Part shown: positions 1 to 5,371 of the stretch, in pieces
Numbering within the stretch: the stretch's first letter is position 1
Layout: each line of letters opens with the position of its first letter
Assembly: GCA_041609995.1 (NCBI GenBank)
Contig: JBFIPU010000131.1
Coordinates: 1-5,546, forward strand
From: JABDOU01 sp041609995
GTDB lineage: Bacteria > Actinomycetota > Acidimicrobiia > Spongiisociales > SHLN01
Length of the DNA: 5,546 nucleotides
Direction of reading: 5' to 3'
Notes under the pieces: generated by a model
Database searches by the model: none
What the model saw: the letters and a program-made list of their open reading frames with translations, nothing else
What the model was told of the DNA's origin: nothing
Position numbers and translations under genes: made by a program

Positions 1-19
1 CCGGCTCGAGCGGTTGTGA

Positions 20-1006
20 TCAGATCACCGCGTTCGTCAGCTCAGAACCCTCTGCGTAGGCGTCGAGATTGGCGATCGTCGTCTCTGCGATCCCACCCAA
101 CGCCTCGACAGTGAAGAACGCCTGGTGGCCGGTGACGATCACGTTGGGAAACGTGAGAAGGCGGGAGAAGACGTCGTCGGCGATGATTCGATCCGAACGA
201 TCCTCAAAAAAGAGCTCCTCTTCCTCTTCGTAGACGTCCAGGCCCAGGTAGCCGATCTTGCCCGCCTTCAGCCCTTCGATGGCAGCGACGGTATCGACCA
301 GAGCACCGCGGCTGGTGTTGATGATCATCACCCCACCCTTCATCTGGTCGATGGCTGCCGAGTCGATGAGGTGTTCCGTCGCCGGGGTGAGCGGGGCGTG
401 CAGCGTGATGATGTCCGAGCGCCGGTAGAGCTCGTCCAGCGAAACATAGGTCACGCCCATGTCCACGCATACCCGGTTCTCTTCGAGGTCGAACGCCAGC
501 ACCAGGCACCCGAATCCGGCGAGGATGGCGGCCACCCGCTCGCCGATCTTTCCGGTCCCGACGACGCCGACAGTACGGCCGTGGAGGTCGAAGCCGAGTA
601 ACCCGTCCAGGGCGAAGTTCCCTTCGCGCACACGGTTGTACGCGCGATGAATCTGCCGGTTGAGGGCCAGCATCATCGCCACGGTGTGCTCGGCGATCGA
701 ATGGGGGGAATAGGCAGGAACCCGCGCAACCCGCAGTCCCAGATTCCGGGCTGCGTCGATATCGACGTGGTTGAAGCCGGCCGACCGCAGCGCAATGAAG
801 CGGACACCGAGGCCGGCGAGCTGTTCGAGGACGGGCCGGCTGAGATCGTCGTTGACGAAGGCACAGATCGCCTCGAATCCGTCGGCCAGGCCGGCTGTGC
901 GCGCACTCAGCCGTGCGTCGATGAAGACCAGTTCATGGCGCCCTTCATTGGCGGCGGACAGAAATCTTTCGTCATGCGGGTGGCTGCTGAATACGGCGAG
1001 GCGCAA
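20..1006 (-). CDS. ldhA: D-lactate dehydrogenase, LdhA type (NAD-dependent 2-hydroxyacid dehydrogenase)
   Basis: Cytosolic enzyme interconverting pyruvate + NADH and D-lactate + NAD+. At 328 residues it matches E. coli LdhA (329) almost end to end: the start MRLAVFSS parallels MKLAVYST, and FVNDD, IALRSAGFNHVD, RVPAYSP, TGKIG, NTSRGALVD, DVYE..ELFFED and TGHQAF are all present. The glycine-rich NAD loop is G150-T-G152-K-I-G155, with D173 at the end of the next strand. By family alignment the catalytic residues are R233 (NTSRG), E262 and H294 (TGHQ). The start is TTG (1004-1006), fixed by this alignment. It lies one base past the TGA of the upstream sigma-factor gene and has no Shine-Dalgarno sequence, so translation probably depends on reinitiation after that gene. 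The gene is intact with all key residues. A different 2-hydroxyacid substrate is possible but unlikely given the LdhA-specific motifs. Confidence 0.95.
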   Translation of the reverse strand: MRLAVFSSHPHDERFLSAANEGRHELVFIDARLSARTAGLADGFEAICAFVNDDLSRPVLEQLAGLGVRFIALRSAGFNHVDIDAARNLGLRVARVPAYSPHSIAEHTVAMMLALNRQIHRAYNRVREGNFALDGLLGFDLHGRTVGVVGTGKIGERVAAILAGFGCLVLAFDLEENRVCVDMGVTYVSLDELYRRSDIITLHAPLTPATEHLIDSAAIDQMKGGVMIINTSRGALVDTVAAIEGLKAGKIGYLGLDVYEEEEELFFEDRSDRIIADDVFSRLLTFPNVIVTGHQAFFTVEALGGIAETTIANLDAYAEGSELTNAVI

Positions 1007-1007
1007 T

Positions 1008-1556
1008 TCAGTCGAGGGCGAGTAGATCCCGGAGCGCTCTCCGCGCCCGGTGTAACCGGACCTTGGAGGCCGAGATGGTGATGTTCTGAGCAGCGGCCAG
1101 CTGCGCGTGGGAGTAGCCCTGCACGTCCTTCATCATCACGAGTTGCCGCTGAACCGGCGGCAACTGGTTGAGGGCTCGCCGTAGCCGGTCCGCCAGCACC
1201 AGGCGGTCGGTGGTGTCCTCCGCCAGGTCATCGCTCGACTGAAAATCGTGAGCGGCCTCGTCGAACGGGGTCGCCGCATGCCGCAGCGCCCGCCGGCGCA
1301 CCGAGAACGAAGTGTTGACGGTGATGCGATGGAGCCACGTCGAGATGGCGGCCTCCCCACGAAACCGGGGCAAGGCCCGCCACGCGCGCAGGAAGGTCTC
1401 TTGGGAGGCGTCGAGCGCCAGCTCGTAGTTCTCGAGGAGTTTGAGCGCCAGGCGAAACACCTCGGGTTGATGTGTGCGAACCAGTTCGCCAAAGGCGGCC
1501 TCGTCCCCTGCCTTGGCCCTGTCGATCAAACCTTCGATGCGCAGCAATCTCGCCAC
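1008..1556 (-). CDS. RNA polymerase sigma-70 family factor, ECF (sigma-24) type
   Basis: Alternative sigma factor that directs core RNA polymerase to a specific promoter set. At 182 residues it has only regions 2 and 4, the ECF layout. Region 2 covers about residues 20-82, with the core-binding helix ALDASQETFLRAWRALPRF followed by ISTWLHRITVN. A variable acidic linker covers about 95-118. Region 4 covers about 120-178, with LPPVQRQLVMMKDVQGYSHAQLA leading into the -35 recognition helix ending RLHRARRAL. There is no in-frame ATG before residue 141. The frame opens with GTG at 1554-1556 directly after an in-frame TAG, so the start is GTG or the TTG at codon 4 (1545-1547), which has the better-placed Shine-Dalgarno. 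No anti-sigma factor or zinc-binding HCC motif protein lies beside it; the next gene is ldhA, nearly overlapping. Targets are unknown. Autoregulation cannot be shown from the sequence. Confidence 0.9.
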   Translation of the reverse strand: MARLLRIEGLIDRAKAGDEAAFGELVRTHQPEVFRLALKLLENYELALDASQETFLRAWRALPRFRGEAAISTWLHRITVNTSFSVRRRALRHAATPFDEAAHDFQSSDDLAEDTTDRLVLADRLRRALNQLPPVQRQLVMMKDVQGYSHAQLAAAQNITISASKVRLHRARRALRDLLALD

Positions 1557-1558
1557 CT
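1553..1558 (-). promoter_or_regulatory. Candidate ribosome binding site favouring a TTG start for the sigma factor
   Basis: On the minus strand AGGTGG lies five bases before a TTG (1545-1547, codon 4 of the sigma frame), which is good Shine-Dalgarno spacing. The same bases overlap the first possible start, GTG at 1554-1556, which would then lack a ribosome site of its own. This supports a protein three residues shorter than the longest frame, but does not prove it. Confidence 0.4.
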
Positions 1559-1613
1559 ACGTCGCCATCTACGTTCCCGACGCCGCTCCCCAACGTTGCG
1601 CCGAGGCCGCTCG

Positions 1614-2429
1614 CTAACGAGCAGTTCTGATATCTGCCGCCACCACCGCCTCGTCGTCCACGGACAGGGTCAGTTTATGCGACCCCCCGCCCTCGGCCGC
1701 GACGGCGACCACCGCCTGGGTGTTGGGAAGCAGGGCCGACCGGTACCGGAACCGGGCCTCGCTGACGTGCTCGTCCCCCACTGCCTGCAGCAGCCAGGCA
1801 GAGGCCAGCAGCCCGTGCACGACGATGCCGGGGAGCCCGGCCTCGCGGGCGGCCTGGTGGTCCCAGTGGATCGGATTGAAATCGTTCGTGGCCGCCGCGT
1901 ATCGGACAAGGTCGTCGCGGCTGGCCGATTTGAGGATCGGGGCTTCGGTGAACGGTGGCACGTGGTTGGTCTTGCGGCTGGACCACTTGGGCTGCTTGCG
2001 TTCCGCCTGTTGTTCGGTGGGCGCCGGCCCGTCGGACATCAACAGCGTGGCGGTCGACTCCGCCAGCGGCTCGCCCATGCCGTCCACGATGTCGACCGCA
2101 AACGAGACGAAGAACAGCCGAGCCCGCTGGCGAATGCCGGTGACCCTGCCCGAAACCGACCAGTGGGCCCCGATCGGTGTGGGGTGGAACCAACGGCAAT
2201 CCTGGTCCACATGAATCACCGACTTGGCCAGGTCCTCCACATCGGGATGGGCGAAGAAGTCGGGTGCGGCCTGAAAGAAGGCGACGGCGAACAACCCGGG
2301 CGGCGCCACGTCTTCCCAGCGATCGGGATCATCGCCGGTCGCCGACACGTATCGAGCCACCAGCTCCGGCGTGACGGTGAGTCGATACGGACCGAACGTG
2401 TGGTCGATGAGGTTATGGATGTCCGGCAT
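1614..2429 (-). CDS. Two-domain MaoC-like (R)-hydroxyacyl dehydratase / enoyl hydratase, HadA-HadB-like fusion
   Basis: Predicted double hot-dog enzyme of 271 residues that hydrates or dehydrates (R)-3-hydroxyacyl thioesters (CoA or ACP). The N-terminal half (about 1-135) resembles the FAS1-like/HadA hot-dog domain, with IDHTFGPYRLTVT, ISATGDDP-type spacing and VHVDQDCRWFHPTPIGAHW. The C-terminal half (about 160-270) is MaoC/HadB-like, with the hydratase-2 motif TNDFNPIHWD, catalytic D183 and H188 by family comparison, and AGLPGIVVHGLL. The linker (about 133-160) is charged. The ATG at 2427-2429 was chosen because the recognisable fold begins there. The frame stays open to 2558, but that part lies inside the MFS gene and looks non-homologous. 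It follows the MFS gene by 23 bases, so the two are probably co-transcribed. The substrate cannot be told from sequence; a fatty-acyl, mycolate-like or short dicarboxylic substrate is possible. Confidence 0.85.
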   Translation of the reverse strand: MPDIHNLIDHTFGPYRLTVTPELVARYVSATGDDPDRWEDVAPPGLFAVAFFQAAPDFFAHPDVEDLAKSVIHVDQDCRWFHPTPIGAHWSVSGRVTGIRQRARLFFVSFAVDIVDGMGEPLAESTATLLMSDGPAPTEQQAERKQPKWSSRKTNHVPPFTEAPILKSASRDDLVRYAAATNDFNPIHWDHQAAREAGLPGIVVHGLLASAWLLQAVGDEHVSEARFRYRSALLPNTQAVVAVAAEGGGSHKLTLSVDDEAVVAADIRTAR

Positions 2430-2452
2430 CACCGGAATACTAGGAACGGGTG

Positions 2453-3670
2453 TCAGCCGAGCCCACCGGCAATCAGCTCCTTGGCCCCACTGCGACGGAT
2501 CCGCATCATGGCATACAGCCCGACCGACGGCCCGATCGCCAGGAGAATGAACGACCATTGCCAGCCCCAGGCGCCGGCGATGATCGGCACTCCGCGGATC
2601 GTGACGAGCGTCAGCAGAAACCCCATTGCCGTCTGCAGCGCCAGCGACGTACCCCGCACTTCCGGGTCCGCCGTCTCGGCCACCATCGTCGAGAACTGGG
2701 CACTGTCAGCCACCACCGCAAAGCCCCAGATGAGGAATACCGGGATCACGAGCCAGGCCGCCCGTCCGAACAAGAGCGGACTGAGAAGTGCGATCGAGCC
2801 GGATACCGCCAGCGAGGCCCCCGCCACCAGTGAGCGGCCCAGCCGATCGGCCCACACGCCGGCCAGCCAGGCGCCCGCTCCCCCGATGGCGATGACAAAG
2901 AAGGTCACAGTGGCCACCGAGCCGTAGCCGGTCCCGGCCGCCTCGGCCGAGGCGAGCAGGAAGGCGGCCGTCCAGGTCCACATCGCATACAGCTCCCACA
3001 TGTGGCCGAGATAGCCGAGCGTGGACCAGCGAAATCCTTCATTGCGCAGCACCCGACCCACCTGCTTGAAGGAGAACGGCGCAGAGGTCGTCTCGAATGG
3101 GCCGTCGGTGACCCAGCGCAGCATGATCAGCGCTGAGGCACCCGCCAGCACCGAAGCGGTGATGATCACGCCCTGCCAGTCCAGGCCGATCCCGCGCACC
3201 AGGTTCGGTGTTGCGCTCCCGACGGTGAGCGCACCGACCAAGACGCCGAGCGCCATGCCGCGGGCGCGTTTGAACCATCCAGCCGCAACTTTGAGCCCGG
3301 ACGGGTAGAGGCCGGCCAGCGACACCCCGGTCAGGAATCGGAGGCCGGTCGCCACCGCCACGGTGTCCGACGTGACGAACAACAGGCCGGCGTTGGCCGT
3401 GAGCCCGACCAGGGCCGACATGGCGAACAGCCGGCGGCTCGGCACGATGTCTGCCACGTTGAACACTGCAGCCGTGAAGGCGCCGACGACGAAACCAAGC
3501 TGGACCGCCAGTGTCAGGCCGGCCACCTCTCCGCCGGACAGCATCCACTCCTGTTCCAGCTGGGGTGTCACCGCCGTCGCCGAGAACCAGAGGGTCATGG
3601 CCAGGAGCTGACTGACGGCAATGGCGACGAGGGCCTTGCGAGACGTCCGGCTCATCTCGGTCGTGGTCAT
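2453..3670 (-). CDS. Major facilitator superfamily (MFS) transporter
   Basis: Inner-membrane secondary transporter of 405 residues with the usual 12-helix pattern. Hydrophobic segments include about 13-35, 50-72, 82-100, 104-125, 138-158, 166-184, 218-240, 252-274, 282-300, 305-325, 342-360 and 370-390, with a cytoplasmic loop at about 186-212. The inter-repeat motif A is canonical in the second half (GVWADRLGRS, 271-280) and degenerate in the first (NVADIVPSRR). RFLTGVSLAGLYPSGLK and LGVLVGALTVGSATPN match helix 4 and 5 signatures of the NarK/CynX-like general MFS group. The ATG at 3668-3670 is preceded by AGG five bases upstream. D322 in helix 10 (VVADSAQFSTMVAE) is a membrane charge that could take part in coupling or binding. 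The substrate is unknown. It is followed closely by the dehydratase gene, so an organic-acid substrate is conceivable, but that is only context. Confidence 0.9.
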   Translation of the reverse strand: MTTTEMSRTSRKALVAIAVSQLLAMTLWFSATAVTPQLEQEWMLSGGEVAGLTLAVQLGFVVGAFTAAVFNVADIVPSRRLFAMSALVGLTANAGLLFVTSDTVAVATGLRFLTGVSLAGLYPSGLKVAAGWFKRARGMALGVLVGALTVGSATPNLVRGIGLDWQGVIITASVLAGASALIMLRWVTDGPFETTSAPFSFKQVGRVLRNEGFRWSTLGYLGHMWELYAMWTWTAAFLLASAEAAGTGYGSVATVTFFVIAIGGAGAWLAGVWADRLGRSLVAGASLAVSGSIALLSPLLFGRAAWLVIPVFLIWGFAVVADSAQFSTMVAETADPEVRGTSLALQTAMGFLLTLVTIRGVPIIAGAWGWQWSFILLAIGPSVGLYAMMRIRRSGAKELIAGGLG

Positions 3671-3722
3671 CTACACCTGCAACCGGGTTCAGACCACCGG
3701 TGTTCCCATCGTGCTTGGCCGC

Positions 3723-4145
3723 TCAGCTCAAAGGCACCGAGGCCAGGAGTGCTGCCAGGACAATGCCCCACAGGACCCCGATGACGATGCCGGCGATCGT
3801 CAGGAAGCCCGCCAGCCGCCAAAAGGACTTCTGGGCCAGCAGGGCTGCATTCAGGTCGCTCACTCGGCCGCTGGCCAGGTAAGTACCGATCGAGTGGGCG
3901 TATGCCAGGAGAAACCGGGCGATGAAGAAGTAGACGATGGCCGTCGCCGCCCAGGTGATACCGACCAGCACTCCCCCGGCTTCCCCGGTCAGAAACACCA
4001 CGATCGCCCCGACGCCCATCAGCGCCGCAACGACATAGCCGAGAATCCCGATGAAACGCACCCAGGGTCGGGTGGCGCCCAGCGCCTCGGCCGTCACCGG
4101 ATGGTTGAAGAGCTCGGTGTCGCCGAACATATCGGATGTCGTCAT
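3723..4145 (-). CDS. Small integral membrane protein, DUF5362-like
   Basis: A 140-residue protein of unknown function. Its N-terminus is hydrophilic (1-27). Then come hydrophobic segments at about 30-53 (FIGILGYVVAALMGVGAIVV), 58-85 (including WAATAIVYFFIARFLL) and 113-137 (TIAGIVIGVLWGIVLAALLA). Between the last two is a polar, amphipathic stretch (about 86-112: IGTYLASGRVSDLNAALLAQKSFWRLAG). This layout, with tandem helices, a short L-x-x-AL-x-x-QK helix and a final helix, resembles proteins annotated DUF5362; I recognise the pattern rather than a specific family member. There is no signal peptide and there are no catalytic residues. The ATG at 4143-4145 has a strong Shine-Dalgarno, GGGAGG at 4151-4156, five bases upstream. 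It sits 52 bases before the MFS gene and 44 bases after the phosphoribosyltransferase gene, and may head the transporter-dehydratase unit. Confidence 0.78.
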   Translation of the reverse strand: MTTSDMFGDTELFNHPVTAEALGATRPWVRFIGILGYVVAALMGVGAIVVFLTGEAGGVLVGITWAATAIVYFFIARFLLAYAHSIGTYLASGRVSDLNAALLAQKSFWRLAGFLTIAGIVIGVLWGIVLAALLASVPLS

Positions 4146-4170
4146 GCGCGCCTCCCGCTAGACCGAGGCG

Positions 4171-4200
4171 AGGGTATCAAACTCTCCGCTCAGGCGTCCA
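4171..4200 (-). promoter_or_regulatory. Candidate promoter for the membrane protein / MFS / dehydratase unit
   Basis: On the minus strand an extended -10, TGATACCCT (4171-4179, fitting TGN-TANNNT), is preceded 18 bases upstream of the hexamer by TGGACG (4195-4200), a 4-of-6 match to TTGACA. Transcription would start near 4164, giving a leader of about 19 bases that still contains the strong GGGAGG ribosome site of the downstream gene. The -35 overlaps the last codons of the phosphoribosyltransferase gene. The geometry is good, but short motifs like these occur by chance. Confidence 0.35.
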
Positions 4201-4687
4201 GCACAGCTCCCGGTCCTCCGACCAGCGGCGGGTCCGTCGACCAGGGAAAGTTGATCCACTGCGAGGTACGTTTCCAGACATAGTCGCATTTGACGACCGA
4301 CTGGGGTTTTTCGTATAGCACGGCCGTCTTGACCTCACCCACCTTGCCCCGGCAGAACTCCTGCACGAAATCGAGCGTGTGGCCTGTGTCGGCCACATCG
4401 TCGGTGATGAGGACATTGGCGTCGCTGGTGTCGACGAAATCGACGTACGGGGGGATATGAACCGGCACCTCGAGCCGTTCATCCACTCCCGAGTAGTACT
4501 CGACGTTCATGACGTAGAGGTTCTTGACCGACAGCGCATAGCCGAGGCTGCCGGCGACGAACAAGCCGCCCCGGGCGATGGAGAGAATCATCTCCGGCCG
4601 ATAGCCGTCGTCGGCCACCAACTGGGCCAGTTCCCGCGCCGCGACGCCGAACTTGGCCCAATCCATGATCTCGCGTTCCTCAGTCAT
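4190..4687 (-). CDS. Purine-type phosphoribosyltransferase (xanthine/hypoxanthine-guanine PRT-like)
   Basis: Type I phosphoribosyltransferase of 165 residues, predicted to transfer ribose-5-phosphate from PRPP to a purine base (salvage, cytosol). The PRPP-binding signature is VLITDDVADTGHTL (92-105), with the paired acids D96-D97 and the TGHT phosphate loop. The pyrophosphate loop is ARGG (38-41) after the strand PEMILSI. The C-terminal hood, YVWKRTSQWINFPWST (136-151), recalls the W-I-x-x-P-W segment of bacterial Gpt, which covers the base, and argues for guanine, xanthine or hypoxanthine rather than uracil or adenine. The exact base is not determinable here. The first ATG (4685-4687) has no Shine-Dalgarno but lies six bases after a TANNNT -10. 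M8 (4664-4666) has GAGG eleven bases upstream and is an alternative start. It is co-oriented with its neighbours, with gaps of 69 and 44 bases. Confidence 0.88.
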   Translation of the reverse strand: MTEEREIMDWAKFGVAARELAQLVADDGYRPEMILSIARGGLFVAGSLGYALSVKNLYVMNVEYYSGVDERLEVPVHIPPYVDFVDTSDANVLITDDVADTGHTLDFVQEFCRGKVGEVKTAVLYEKPQSVVKCDYVWKRTSQWINFPWSTDPPLVGGPGAVLDA

Positions 4688-4693
4688 GGCCGC

Positions 4694-4699
4694 AATCTA
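4694..4699 (-). promoter_or_regulatory. Candidate -10 element for leaderless transcription of the phosphoribosyltransferase gene
   Basis: TAGATT on the minus strand fits the actinobacterial TANNNT -10. Exactly six bases separate it from the ATG at 4687, so transcription would begin at or next to the start codon. No Shine-Dalgarno sequence lies before this ATG, which agrees with a leaderless mRNA. No convincing -35 is visible at normal spacing. Confidence 0.35.
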
Positions 4700-4735
4700 A
4701 GGCGTTGGCGGGCCAAGCGGGCCCGGCCGGCATCA

Positions 4736-4749
4736 CCGCCGCTCGGCGG
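4736..4749 (-). terminator. GC-rich hairpin just after the ABM gene
   Basis: CCGCCG and CGGCGG form a perfect 6+2+6 inverted repeat (a five-pair stem with a GAGC loop in RNA), beginning seven bases after the stop codon of the ABM gene. No U-tract follows, so it is not a classic intrinsic terminator. It could cause pausing or protect the 3' end of the transcript, or be a chance product of high G+C. Confidence 0.25.
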
Positions 4750-4756
4750 CCTGGGG

Positions 4757-5062
4757 TCAGACGTCGAGGCCGATGGCAGCGATCGGACGGGTCGTCGACA
4801 CCTGCGGCGGTTCGGCCATCAGTGGGCCGAATGCCTCCATCGCCGCCTTCATCGCACCGGTCTGTCCATGGTTCTGCATGGCCTCGGCGTCCGCCATCAG
4901 GGCAAAGAACCAGAACGTGTTGTCTTCGCCCCGGTGATAGGAATAGATCTCGACACCTGGTTCCTCTTCGGCCGCTTTGACCATATCGGCCAGGACCGAC
5001 TCCATCTCGTCGGCTTTTCCCTCGCGGCAGGTAATGGAGCCGAACATCGATACCTTGCTCAT
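4757..5062 (-). CDS. ABM-fold protein (putative quinol monooxygenase / dimeric alpha-beta barrel)
   Basis: A 101-residue protein of the size and shape of the antibiotic biosynthesis monooxygenase (ABM/YgiN-like) family: small ferredoxin-like subunits that dimerise, some of which oxidise quinols or other aromatics without a cofactor. The pattern is a first strand (VSMFGSITCREGKADEME), helix (SVLADMVKAAEEEPGVE), strands (IYSYHRGEDNTFWFFALMADAEAMQNH) and a second helix (TGAMKAAMEAFGPLM). The E-P-G-V-x-x-Y and W-F-F segments are typical. H65 (QNHGQT) is where the family often has a conserved histidine. The start ATG (5060-5062) was chosen because GGGAGG lies three bases upstream; M6 (with AAGG five bases upstream) is possible. 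The open frame reaches 5137, but that part is non-homologous intergenic sequence. The reaction is unknown. Confidence 0.8.
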   Translation of the reverse strand: MSKVSMFGSITCREGKADEMESVLADMVKAAEEEPGVEIYSYHRGEDNTFWFFALMADAEAMQNHGQTGAMKAAMEAFGPLMAEPPQVSTTRPIAAIGLDV

Positions 5063-5074
5063 CGTCCTCCCACT

Positions 5075-5091
5075 TCGTTGGGAGCCAACGA
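5075..5091. promoter_or_regulatory. Perfect 17-bp dyad upstream of the ABM gene, operator-like
   Basis: TCGTTGG, three bases (GAG), then CCAACGA form a perfect 7+3+7 inverted repeat. It ends 13 bases before the ABM start and directly abuts the region holding its ribosome site. A TANNNT-like -10 (TATCGT, 5088-5093, minus strand) overlaps the outer arm, so a repressor bound here would block transcription initiation. Alternatively the RNA hairpin could affect ribosome access. No U-tract follows on either strand, so a terminator is unlikely. Confidence 0.4.
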
Positions 5092-5122
5092 TAACCACCC
5101 AGGCCTGGCGAAGAAGCCGGTT

Positions 5123-5141
5123 CCCGGTTCGGTGCACCGGG
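5123..5141 (-). terminator. Possible hairpin terminator of tuf-rpmG
   Basis: CCCGGT and ACCGGG form a six-pair stem around a seven-base loop, starting about 30 bases after the rpmG stop codon. On the minus strand it is followed by a weakly pyrimidine-rich CTTCTT rather than a true U-tract. It sits where the ribosomal transcript should end, but the weak tail makes the call tentative. The rest of the 108-base gap (5063-5170) holds the operator-like dyad and a 10-base palindrome (5099-5108). Confidence 0.3.
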
Positions 5142-5170
5142 GCGTTGTGAGCCGCCCGTGAGTGACGAAC

Positions 5171-5332
5171 CTAACGAGTTTCGCGATGTAATTGGTGCGC
5201 CCGACAACGAGGGCAGAACTTTTTCAACTCCAAACGCTCACGCGTGTTCGTCTTGCTCTTGTTCGTGACATAGTTCCGTTCCCGGCACTCCGTGCACTCG
5301 AGCGTGATCGGTGGGCGTTTGTCTGAAGGCAT
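5171..5332 (-). CDS. rpmG: 50S ribosomal protein L33
   Basis: Structural protein of the large ribosomal subunit near the E site. The 53-residue translation begins MPSDKRPPITLECTECRERN and continues with YVTNKSKTNTRERLELKKF and CPRCRAHQLHRETR, matching L33 throughout. It is the zinc-binding (C+) form: C13-x2-C16 and C40-x2-C43 make the ribbon. The ATG (5330-5332) is preceded by AGGA with about five bases spacing; the stop is TAG at 5171-5173. It lies 39 bases after tuf, most likely on the same transcript, an arrangement usual in bacteria and often followed there by tRNA-Trp, secE and nusG. These do not follow here. Genomes with a second zinc-free L33 use it under zinc starvation; whether that applies here cannot be seen. 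Confidence 0.97.
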   Translation of the reverse strand: MPSDKRPPITLECTECRERNYVTNKSKTNTRERLELKKFCPRCRAHQLHRETR

Positions 5333-5371
5333 GGTGTCCTGCTAACTGGGCTGAGGGCGCGAGCGTAGCCG

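Noticed and set aside
1573..1578. GGGAAC before the sigma gene as an ECF-type -35 for autoregulation
   Set aside because: The -10 would fall on the ribosome site and start codon, leaving no room for a normal leader, and no clear -10 motif is present.
1591..1598. Palindrome CAACGTTG upstream of the sigma gene, compared with the CGTTGG dyad at 5075-5091
   Set aside because: Only a partial match of a few bases; too short to argue for a shared regulator.
2430..2558. N-terminal extension of the dehydratase by 43 codons
   Set aside because: It lies within the MFS coding region in another frame and reads as low-quality sequence; the fold begins at the ATG at 2429.
1248..2927. A 559-codon open frame on the plus strand across the sigma, dehydratase and MFS genes
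   Set aside because: It lies antisense to three well-recognised genes, its translation is rich in Arg, Gly and Pro with no recognisable domain, and long antisense frames are common in high-G+C DNA.
3621..4283. A 220-codon plus-strand frame over the MFS start and the small membrane protein
   Set aside because: Antisense shadow with hydrophilic, Gln/Asp/Arg-rich composition and no ribosome site supporting it.
5063..5137. N-terminal extension of the ABM protein by 25 codons
   Set aside because: It crosses the dyad and the GGGAGG ribosome site, and the family domain starts at the inner ATG.
4379..5161. A 260-codon plus-strand frame across the phosphoribosyltransferase and ABM genes
   Set aside because: Antisense to two recognisable genes, no domain resemblance, low-complexity composition typical of a shadow frame.
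5333..5371. A tRNA gene between tuf and rpmG
   Set aside because: The gap is only 39 bases, too short for a tRNA.
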